Source: Cristatella mucedo
Lineage: Eukaryota; Bryozoa; Phylactolaemata; Cristatellidae
Direction: 5' to 3'
Assembly: GCA_009760855.2 (NCBI GenBank)
Contig: WPIO01000135.1
Coordinates: 1 to 64,000 of the forward strand
DNA length: 64,000 bases
Below, one piece after another: positions 50,101 through 61,700 of the stretch; position 1 is the stretch's first letter, and the number at the start of each line of letters is the position of its first letter. The notes below the pieces were generated by a model, which had not been told where the DNA came from, made no database searches, and saw only the letters and a list, made by a program, of their open reading frames with translations. The position numbers and the translations under genes were made by a program.

Positions 50101-53100
50101 TTCGAAGAAAGCCCAACTTTTCTTTGCAAGAGTACGTAGCAGAAAGTAGGCAAGCTTGACTGTCCAACTGATGATGATGAGGTAATCTAGTGAAAGATGA
50201 CTTAAAAAAAGGTCACCGAGACCATGAGACGAAGCGACAGTAGATCTGCTGGCCCAACCTATTGAGAGGGTTAGGATTTGCAATTTCCGAGGAACATAGA
50301 TTTCACAGTAAGAAATTTAGTTTTGTTGCAACACGAGTTGAGAAACTTAGCACTCATCCAAGTGCTATTGTCACATACATACTGAAAAATAACTAAGAGA
50401 GTTCCACTCACTGGATGCCTGGGAAATCAAAGCACAGCTACAGGTGCACATTATCTGCATAGAAAAGAAAGCTTAGACTGTGCTTGAAGATTACTTCGGC
50501 AAAAGAGAGAGTATCAATTGTGAAAGGAAGTGAGCCGAGCATATATCTCTTTGATATCTCAAATTTGATAGCTTTCCGGATGATTGTTGCCTCTTGACTT
50601 CAATGCTCTGAAATGCCCCACTAAGACATGACTTAAAACTATTTCAGTGCAGTGCCATTACACAGCAGTAAGATGACAAGCATTCAAAAAGAACTAAGTG
50701 GTTAATAGTATTAAACTCTTTCACGAGATCGGTATAACTAGCAGATAGGTCTGACCCAATTCAGCTTTCCCGAGGAAGTCGCTATATACTAACAACCAAG
50801 CTGAGTCTCCAGAGTGATACGTAAAGCATGAAAGGAACTTAATTATTAGGCTAGAAGTTTTGATATAGGAGCCTAGCTAATCTGTCATTACTCGGTGGAG
50901 GGTCTTTGATAGGAATGATAGTTGGGAGATTAAGGCAGACGTTGCTAAAAGTTCATCAGGTCTAGCATCTAATTGTCAGTGAGCACCCAAATAACCGCCT
51001 TTTTTAAGGCTGCAGAGGCTGCAGACATATTTACCATACTGATTACACAGGGAAGCAGCAAATCTTTGCATAGAAGAAAATGGTTTCTAGCAGCAGTTAA
51101 GATAGCGAGGACCGTTTTTCAGGAATCGTCGTCTATGGGCAAGGATATGAGAACTAATGTGGCCCATATTTGTCGAGTAAAACGTAAGGTCAAGTGTAGC
51201 TTGTACACGGACCATGACAAATCCCGAATGCATAATCTAAACATGCAGATGCTGATCAACAATTGGCTACACCTTTCTTAGGTTGTCATCATATCTAGCG
51301 ACCATCGTGACGATCTAGATATTTTTTTTAATTTGGAAATTAAAGATACACGAGGCATGAGAGACTATATCCAAACGGTAACATGCAGATTAGGCAGTTA
51401 ACCATCAAACTTCATACTCTGCTTCTCTCTTCCCTTCTTACTCATACCCATATTCATCTCGAAGCTCTTTCCCTTTTTTCAGCTCTTTCCCTGTTCCCAA
51501 CTCCCTCTCTCCTCTTCGTGTTCCCACTCTTCTTACCCTTTCTACCCATTATTTTGTCCACCACTGCAGACATGATCTTAAAGTTCTTTCTGTGGTCTAA
51601 GAAGACCACTGCACCTCTAGAACCCATATCTGCTTCTAACCAGCCTCAAATCGTCTAGAGACCCTGATTCTAGTTTGCCGATTGAATCCACGACCATTGC
51701 AGACCGGTTGTCCAAGCCAATAGTCCTGCATATGCATGCAACAACTGCGGACGTTTCTATGACTTATGAGTACATGCACGCCTATTTTCAGACTACCCGA
51801 AGAGCAGACATTGATTTAGCTCTCTTGAGGTCGTATAGAAATGACGCATTTCCAATATTTCAGTATGTACCCCTCGGTGCTTAAGCTCAAGCTAGGGATG
51901 AGCATGAAAAGTTACGAGTGATCGAAACCAGATGAAAGACCCAATGCAATCTCAACAGCAGACAAAAGATTCTATACAACAAGATTCTATACACTTTTGA
52001 AAAAGGTAAATAGTGGTGCATGTGGGAAGTGGTACGGTATAGTTTACTCTATCACCACCCACGAGTACCTTATCCTAAAATACAGCAGCTCCTTCCACAC
52101 TTTTGCATGGACATTACAAAACATCAACACCATTTGTGACCAAAATGTAGCATCTTCTACAACTGCTTAAATGAGTAAAATCCGAGGCAAACGTGTAGTA
52201 AAAGTATAGAGGTGTTGGCAGAGTATAGAAATATATAAATATTCTTTACTGCGACCGCAGAGAACTTAATCTCTACCATGCACTTCGCATATGCTGAAGC
52301 GCTCGAGCCCACGACCTCGGTCGCTAAAGGCGAGCATCTAAACTACTGAGCCTGAACCACTCAGATCCAGCACTAAAACAGCTTATGTGCCAGTGAGAAC
52401 AGCTTATGGGCCAGTGAGAACAGCTTATGGGCCAGTGAGACCAAAATAGCAACACTCAATTGGAGATTATTTGAAATACGAACCAATGATTTAGTGTAAT
52501 TCAAAATTTTGGGCAGGTTGTGCTTCTGCACAAGAGTTGTTAACACTAAGTATGACTGGAGTAAATGCGGCTAAGCAACTTACGGCAATTCAGCAATTAC
52601 CTCTGGATGTCAGCTGCATGGCAGTACTCTATGTTTGCAAATCCTTCTCCATCCAGAAATTGGAAAACCTAACACTCAAAATGGGCTTGGCCAGCATACA
52701 TTAAATTTCACATGCACACAATCTGGGTGTGCTGTTCAAGGCAACCTTCAGGTATAAATAATATTATTCATTTGTATAGCACCATAAGAGAACTCAACCT
52801 CTATTCAGGTGCTTCACAAATGCCACGGGGCTCTAACCCACGACGTCAGTCATCAAAAACATTTACCTCGACCTGGATCGTTAAAGGTAAGCTCTTTCAT
52901 CACTGGCCAAACCATCGTAAGACGATAACATTGGCTTCACAATCAAGTCTGCCGACAGTCAGCCACATCATCTTGCAAAAATTGCAGGGCTGCTTAGACA
53001 GCCATGCAACATATAAGCATTCGACAGCCATGCAACATATAAGCATTCGACAGCCATGCAACATATAAGCCCATGCATTCGTGACATTCCACCTCGACTT

Positions 53101-56100
53101 TTGTAGCTAAAACAGTAGGACTTCTGGTTTATGCAATAAGGCACATATAGTTTGTGCTAAACTCTACTAATAGACTTGCCTGCCTTGAACGTTGCACACA
53201 CTGGCTCATATCCTACAGCATCATCATCCATGTTTTGTCACTCTGATTTAGGTACCCATAATCTCTTAAATCGACCTGGAAATGCATACCGATTTCATGG
53301 CTTAATGCTATTACGACTTAAGCCATTTAGCTATGCTTAGAACGAACCTTAAATCTTTTGGAGACAATGCTTAGTTCATATGCTCCCATAACCTGGAGCT
53401 CGCTCCCAACTGTCTGTCACACAATAGCTTGATCGAACGACATTGAAAAAAAAGCTAAAACTCACCTGCTTCTCACAACAAGCTTCTCACAACTGTGGGC
53501 TTATGCACGATGACACTGCATGCTGTCACAAACCAATTGAGATGCACAATCATAAGTCAAGTCCCTAGACAGATGTATTTCTCACAGTTCACTATACCTA
53601 TACAACTGCCTCGGTATTAATACTATTTCAGAGACGGCACACAATTACAATGTAACTCATACGAGCACATCACACGGTGATACCAGTTTTGCCAAACTCG
53701 TTTCTACATTGTTAAACAAGTTTGACAATACAATACACAATCTTCAATAAGAATGAAACACGGACAACCTTAAATATTATGGGGGCCAGTCTAGTCATAG
53801 ACAAAGCCTGGTAGCATGATAGGCAGATGTGCTGACAAAATCATGCACCTGCTTTGTTTCAGCTACAGTTCCCATTCTTGATATCACACAGCTCAAATAC
53901 TTAACATAACCTTCTGATCCTTGATATCTGACTCTTGATATCACATAGCTCATTATTGATATGATAAACGTCTCATTGTGGCACTGGAGGCATTGTTAGG
54001 TCAGGGTCATTGAAAAGCTTTTAAGAATCACATTTGCAAACCTATAAAACCAACAACTGTCCAAGGGTGGTGCACCTGCAATATACACTGCACATCAAAA
54101 AAGTTCTCGCAATATAGCCCCAGCTGATGTGGCTTTAAATTTATTCGAGTTATAAGAGGGTTTTACACGATGCCAAGCACGCTAAAGTTAAGTACAGCTT
54201 CTGAAAATATTTATTGGCAACCCAAAACGAACATATGCTGTTGGTATGTATAAGTTTGTGATAGTGTTGTCCCACCACGATTCATTACGACATCCCTGGC
54301 CAGACCTAAAGGCTACAAGCTTCTGAATGTCTTTTGCTTTGACGAATCCTTTTTTAGTACTGATGCAGTGGTCCAGACAGTCTCCCAGTTTGAACCATTC
54401 CGAATGACTATGGGGCGATATCTGCAAGCGTCTCAGGCAGGGCGTTTGCCCAAAAACAGCAGCTGATGTCAGTATAAGGTTCAGTGTACCAAGCTTCTGC
54501 ACAGTAGGCAATGCAGAAGCTTAAGGCCTCTTGTCTGGTCAGATAAGCTGGGTCATAAAGGATCGTGGTGGGATAATACCACTGTAAACTCACATACCAA
54601 CAGCATGTGCTCGTTTTTGGACTGTCAGTACATATTCTCACATGCTGGATATAATTTTAGCAAACCTGAAATCTCAGAAAACTCTCTTGCTACCCAAACA
54701 AATTTATAGTCAAAGCAGATGCAGTCATACTGCTAGCACTTTTTTGCAACAGAGTTTAACTAATAAAGCCCATTAAATCTATGCTGTCGAGTGCAAAAGT
54801 CAATGCCTATAAGTACAACATCCCCTATACACTTACATCAAGTGCATAAACCACTACATTCGGCTCACCTCTAGGTATTGGCGACCATTCTCGGCTGGGT
54901 TTGCATTCAAATATCCCAAATAATGCCACGAGTTTGGTTTTACATGCAATGGCAATTGGTAGTTAGTGGTCACACCCTAAGCAGTGCTTGCTAGCCTTTA
55001 GCAATTATCAGATTCTGGCTTGCTTGGGCTAGACATGGCGAACCAGGCAAAACATTTTAGCGAGCAAGGCTAGGGCCACGACTGGATGAGATGTACTCAC
55101 TCATTAGATAGACTTGTAGCAATTCAGCTTGGGGGAGGCTTCACACTTTAAGACAATACAACCTTGCTATGTCTTCGGAGACACAGTTGGCAATACAGCA
55201 GAGAGGCAGTTAGAATGTGGCTGACTAGCTGCATCAGCACCTGTTCTAATTTGGCTGGTAAACAAGCACACATTCCCTAAGCCAAAGGGGCATCCAGGGT
55301 AGCTGCAATGGTTGCAACTAGGTACCTGGTCCTAGCATCAAATCGTGGTAGCCATGAAACTTCTGAAAGTCAAGGTCACTGCTACCTCATCGTCGACAAC
55401 TCTGCCCAATGCCACTGGAGGCCCGAAGAGCTGAGAGTCAAGCGATGGCAAGCAGTAATGCTCATGGTCGTACTAACAGGTAGTGACATTGCAAAGTGCA
55501 TAGCAAGAGATATAGTTCCCCAAGGGCACTATACAAACGTTTATTATAATTACTATCACTATTTAAAACAACACCGAGGCCTCCTGCCGGCAATTTTGGA
55601 AGCACTCTTTAGGGTGCCGTGGTGCCAGCCGGGTACTGAGGATCTCTTTGCTACCACGGTTTCCCGTTGCCAGGTCCTGGCACCCTATCTGTTAACTGCT
55701 TGCCCCTAGCGAGGTCCCTACATCGTGCCTATGTAGTGGGTTCATGTACCGAAGCAGGCAATATTTAATTGTCCATTCCAAGATGGACCAAAAGCCACTA
55801 AGGTTCTTCTGCTAATGAAATGAGGCTGCTGGGCCAGCTTCTCTGCACTGCCTCTATTGCAGGGACGCAGGAGAATGAGCAGATATCCGACAACGAAGGA
55901 TGTCTTAATCAAGTAGTAGCACTCATCACAGAGGAAAATTAAGGGGGCAAGAGTGCTGATTCTCAAATAAAAAGCTGAAGACAACTAGAAGAGAACGATG
56001 TACAGCTTGTTTAAATCAGATTAGGACACTTACTAGCTTTGCAGAGACAGTGGGTGCAAATTTATTTTCAAGCATACTTTGAAAAGGCATGTAGTATTTT

Positions 56101-57059
56101 AATGCAGCAAATCTAGATACGACTTGGTAAATAAGCAGTAACAAGGATCTTAGAATGTAGGTACAGCACAGAAAACAAGGTTGGAGGAAGATCATGTAGA
56201 CATCTTAAACAAAATGCACTGTAAATTGCAGGACAAAACCTTCAGTGACATTTGAGTTCCGAGACTGCAATTTTCAATCCTACATTGCAAAAAGAATGGC
56301 CCTGCAAGCCTATATAGAACCTTTAAATTGATGTCAATCAATAGATGACGTTGAGCCACATGTGTTGAGTAAAATATTATCACAGGCTGAAAAAAACATG
56401 ACTTATAGAACCATGCAATAGAGAATAACAGCTGAGCATAACTCAGCAGAATGTAGGTCTCAGGACAACACTAAAGCAAACAGATCACTGCACATGACAC
56501 AGAACGGTCTGACACCCAGGTATCTGGATCCAAATGGCACAACTGAAGCAACTATGCAAGTTCACGAGAAGGGGCGATGCAACATAATAGATGGTCGCCA
56601 GCCCAAGAAAGAACCTGGTGCACAAGGATATATGAAAAGCTTCCTGCTCCCAGAAGCAACAAGTTCAATGAAGCACTGGAATGCTTAAAAGCTTGCACAG
56701 AAGCTCACTAAGCCTGCTTGCAGTTGTCTCACAGCATCATTAAGCGCTAACGCCTAACACATTACACATTACAAAAATTAACCACCTTAGAACAATAGGT
56801 AAGTGCATCAGAGCAAACTAGGAACGCTACAGACCGGCAGACTATCTCAGGATCAGCTAGACGGCCGGGGCTGGCTGCAGCGAATGAAAACAGTAAGTAG
56901 CACAGTCGACAAGCACGAACACACAAAAAATAGTGTAGCTAATGATTGAATGCAATTAAGTTTAGTACCTCAGCCCAACTGTTTACCCGATATCAATACT
57001 TTCAGACAGAACAGCAAATCACTAATAGTGAGAAACATGCATACACACACGCATTCTCT

Positions 57060-57105
<46 letters not shown>

Positions 57106-57116
57106 GAGAGAGAGAG

Positions 57117-57157
<41 letters not shown>

Positions 57158-58123
57158 TAAACACTCACACACCCAACCACAAAAATCTTCCCAGTATGGC
57201 CACTACTATTGAGGCTGTAAACTCGTTCGGGATGTAAGAGGGTTTACTACAGCGCCTGGCACACCCAACGTATTTGCAGAATGGGAAAATATTTATTGGC
57301 AACCCAGAAACAAATACATATGCTGCTTATATGTGTGCATTTAGTGTTATGTCATCCCCACCATGATTCTTTTTTATCTCCCTTGCCTAGCTAGCCATAA
57401 AAGCCACATGCATTTGCACTGTCTCACCTGCTAAAGCACATTCCACAGAACATGGTTTTTTTTTGAAAAAATAAGTTACTAGTGTAGGCTAATCAACCTG
57501 CTTCAGCGGCGTGTCGACATCACTCTATTATCATTCAATGGGGTTCAAATAAGTTGATTGGCTGGGCTACTTCACCGGCACCAAACAAGGATTCCTCAAA
57601 AAAAAAGATAATTTACTCAAGTTATTAACGGTCAAGCAAGTTGGATTTCAAAGCTCAAATACTCCAGCTTGTGGATCGTTACATTCGGCAGCAAGATTGC
57701 AGCACTTCGCCAGCTGATAGGCCACTGAAGTACTTTTTGACGAATCCTTATCTGGTGCTGGTGCAGTGGCCCAGCCAGTTGCCTTCTTTGAACCCCATAG
57801 AACGACTATAGAGTGATATCGACAGGCAGCTGAAGGGGAAAATTCGGTCTACATCAGTAGCCAACATTTTCATTAAAACTCAGGCTCTGTAGAATGTGCT
57901 TAAGCAGAAGAGACAATTCAGAAGCTTGTGGCCTTAAAGTATGGCCAGATAAGGAAGGCCATACAGAATCACAGTGGGGCGACGTCACACTAAACATAAA
58001 CCTGCCAGCAGCATGCGTTTGTTTTTGGGCTGTCAATAGTATTTTGACATGTTTTGCTTAACTTTATTATCCCCACATTGTAGAAAACCCTTTTCTTACC
58101 TTAAAATTGTTTATGGCCATACT

Positions 58124-58200
<77 letters not shown>

Positions 58201-58705
58201 CTGTATGTACAAATAAAATAAATGTAATTTATTTGTATAGCACCCTAAGATAAGTTAATCTCTATTCAGGCACTTCACATATGCTACGGGGCTCAAGCCC
58301 ACGACCTCGACCAGACCTTGGCCGGAGCGAGCACCTTAACCACTGGAATATTATAAAATATCAACAATCACAATATAATAAGATGGTACTACTTGATAAG
58401 AACAATGCATTTGCCTGATTTTTATGCATATCCAGAACTTAAAAAATGTAAGTTAGAGGAAGTGTGCTAACGATCAGCAAAGACTGATCTAAATACATAG
58501 GTGTACCTATAAATATTTCAACTGCAATAAATCGTTAACAGTGGGCACACATTTTCAATAGCAAACTCATTAAAGCCATTTTTCCTAAATAATTTCACAG
58601 GCTAGGATATTGACAGCACATACCACAGTCAACCAGACAGGCAGCTACTTTGGAGTCTCACTGTGAACTGGTTAGACACATGGCAAATGGAACAGCCACA
58701 TGAAG

Positions 58706-58759
<54 letters not shown>

Positions 58760-61700
58760 AAAGAAAAAGGAGGAGAGGCAAGGCGAGCAATTAAATTAGC
58801 ATTAAACAACCTAATGCAAAGGCTAAGAATGCAAATACACCACACTGACAAATGGCGTTCGACCGTAAGTAAATTAACCTATCATCATTCCCAGTGAGTT
58901 TAAACAGTAAACAGTTGGAGCCTGATCACAGAGCAAACATCAATACCCCATATTGGATGGGAGCATGCTCTTTAATTACTGTAACCATGTTCACATTATC
59001 TGGTAAGCAGCAACAGCATCATAGCAATACCAAGCCACAGGGGAAAGCCAGAATTTTAGCAGGTCAATGATTATATGGTCAATGATTTAGCAGGTCATTG
59101 ATATTAATCTCGACTGTGCCTAAGCCACGTTAGAAGGTGGAAAGGGCTGGGCTACCGCCAGGCAGCACCAGCATCGTTGCAATACAAAGCTACCAGGACA
59201 AAGCCAGAATTTTCTCAGGTTGCTGATATTTATCAATGCCAAAGCCAGGTAAAGGAGGTGGGAAGGGCCACCAGGTAGCCATTCCACACTTAAGCACAGA
59301 CATTGCATAACAGAGTCAGTAATCAAGGGCAGCATCAGCATGACACATTTTATACAACAAATTAATAGCCAAGTAAGGTATGTCTTTCTTTCACCCCAAA
59401 ATCACTCACATAACATACCTAATGCATCAACTACTCAGACATTCTCAGAGCAAATGTTGACTTATAATAATCACAGCAAGCCAATTTCTGTAACTGGTAA
59501 ACATGCTATAGTCAGCAACAACAAGACTGAACCATTTTTTGTCAAAATCCTGTCATCAGCAGGACGTGTCAATTTTCCCTAGGCATAAAGCAGTGACTAA
59601 GATGCTTACACTTCACAAACCAGGTCACGGGTTTGACCCGTCAGCAGGTTAACTTTCATGCCTGCTGTAAGCAGGGTGATTTGTCCTGAAGGTATGGCTC
59701 TTTCACTGCCATGCAAATGGTAATATGGCAACAGCAGCCGACCTTTAGTTTTTTTTTAGCTTAGACAAGGTCAATTCCTAACGACATGACAGTAATTGAC
59801 TGCATAAAAAATTATTGCAAGATGGAGAGACAGAATTTTGCCGACGGTTCACGAAAAAAGAAACTTAACACCTCCATGATGCAGAATGCTTTCCCTTTTG
59901 TTCCAAATAACATCAAGGCACTGCTACACCAATCTGGCTGCCAGTGCAGCATATTTATCCTCTTGTGGAATTTCACTAATAAAGCAGCACCAAATCTAAT
60001 TCAGGATACATGTGACAGCCAGCATATTTTGGCATGTAGTGGCAGTGATTTGCTACCAGGTAGTGATTTGCTACCAAGCTTGGAGCTCTAGCCTAGTGCC
60101 TTAGGGTTAGGTGGCATGGCTCTGAAATGGCAGGTCACGAATCAGCCTTCCCTAGGACTTGTAGGTCACTGGAAAGATCAATACTACACCCTCAAGATAA
60201 TATAAAAATATATAATTCATTTACACACCCTAAGACAACTTCATCTCTATCCGGGCCATTCACAAATAAGGCCGGGCTCGATTCCAACCACGGTCGTAAG
60301 CCAGAGCACCTTTAACCCTGTGCTAACCAAAGGGGCTAGATACAATTTCACAAAAGGTTACATCTTGTTTGGCTGCCAATGTCTTGAAGTCAATGAGCAG
60401 CTAAGATGCACTAGTCGGGTGTTACATGCCAGTCATGCAGCTCTGAATCCAAGAAGATAATATCGTCTCGGTTAATTTGCACGTTTTTACACCAACCTTG
60501 ATTTGGAAAAATTCAAGCTTTATAAACGTGAGCAGTGACTAGCCCATCCCATGATGCCCTTATGGTCAATGAAACCTACCCAGATGGCTAATAATGCTTG
60601 TTTACAACGAATAAGTAAGCACGTATGCAACCTCCATCTATGTTAGCTTACCAGTGACAATGTCCTTATGTGAGATGCAGCTTCCGCAGAGTGAGATTCG
60701 CTGTAGCTCGTCTTCAATAAAGAGCTGGTCACCATCAGTAAAGAAACTCTCTCGAGGTGGAAGTGGGGTCTCGCTTAGCTGTCAAAATCATCAACATTGA
60801 TCAAGGTTGGTGACAATGCTAAGATGCTACCATAAGCCATTCAGCATAGAATGAGCATGCGAAACTGACCTGCTCGGCAAGTTCCTTTAATATGCTAGGC
60901 TGCAACTCCATTTTTTTAAAGACGGTACCAATGACGATGCAGTCTTCTTCCGGGCTGATGTCGCAGACCTTCTTAATCGGCACCGACTTTCCTGCATATG
61001 ATAAGCACATGGGTCTCTCATTTCGCTCTTAGAAAATAATACCGCATGTGGGTGGGCCAAAAACAATAAGCATGCATGCAAAAGAAACTTATAAATATTT
61101 TCGTTTCATCCTTATAAATAAGACAGCTGACAAGCAGCAGGAATATTTAGCAATGGCCAGCTATTCGGGTGAAAAGAAACTTCACCAAAGCAGGTGAACT
61201 GGCTATAACTCAAAAAGTTGAAAGCACCAACTGAATCTTTTGAAACAACTAAATACTTCAGTGTAACTGCCATTCTCGGGTATAAAGAAAAACAAACCTG
61301 TTTAGAGGAAGCTATAAAAGAGGGGTACCAAGCTTTGTCAGAGCAGGTCAGTAGGGTTCTTAGCTACAAAGCAGATTGGACACGTTGAGGCTCAGTGTGA
61401 GCAGAATAGATTAACACTTTTACCCTTCCATAAGCGACCGAACGGTCACCTATCTCGGCCGTTTACATAAATAAAGGACATCAAATGTAAAGTCTTGTGA
61501 GGGAGGATGGAAAGGCCAAGCCCTAAAGATGGCATAAACTAACACGGTCATATATCAAGTGCAAGTAGTTGTTGGTTGACTTTGCAGCTATACTAACGGT
61601 GCAACCGAACACACCAGCCGCCAAACAAAGGCTCTCACCCCATCGTTTGACGGCGGCGGTCGCAAGCCGGTTCCTCAAAGCACTCAGTCGGGCACAGTAA

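Larger units (their letters stand above)
52640..53560 (+). mobile_element. Old L2 copy split by a SINE-A
   Basis: Bases collinear with the QKLERLTFKIGSASISP block (about 52655-52705) and RNLGVIF block continue to 52754. They resume at about 52935 (ttcacaatcaagtctgccga) and run to the C-terminal region near 53470. The interruption is a minus-strand SINE-A. Confidence 0.75.
48281..60651 (-). other. POLD2: POLD2 intron 3 (12.4 kb, repeat-filled)
   Basis: The largest intron. It holds L2 pieces (48432-53560), SINE-A copies, two Tc1/mariner fossils (54135-54655 and 57225-58065) and microsatellites. The stretches 51675-52235, 53565-54130, 54660-55485, 55560-57050, 58350-59580 and 59725-60205 show nothing I recognise. 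Open frames there (for example 59786-60091) have no family signature. Confidence 0.85.
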
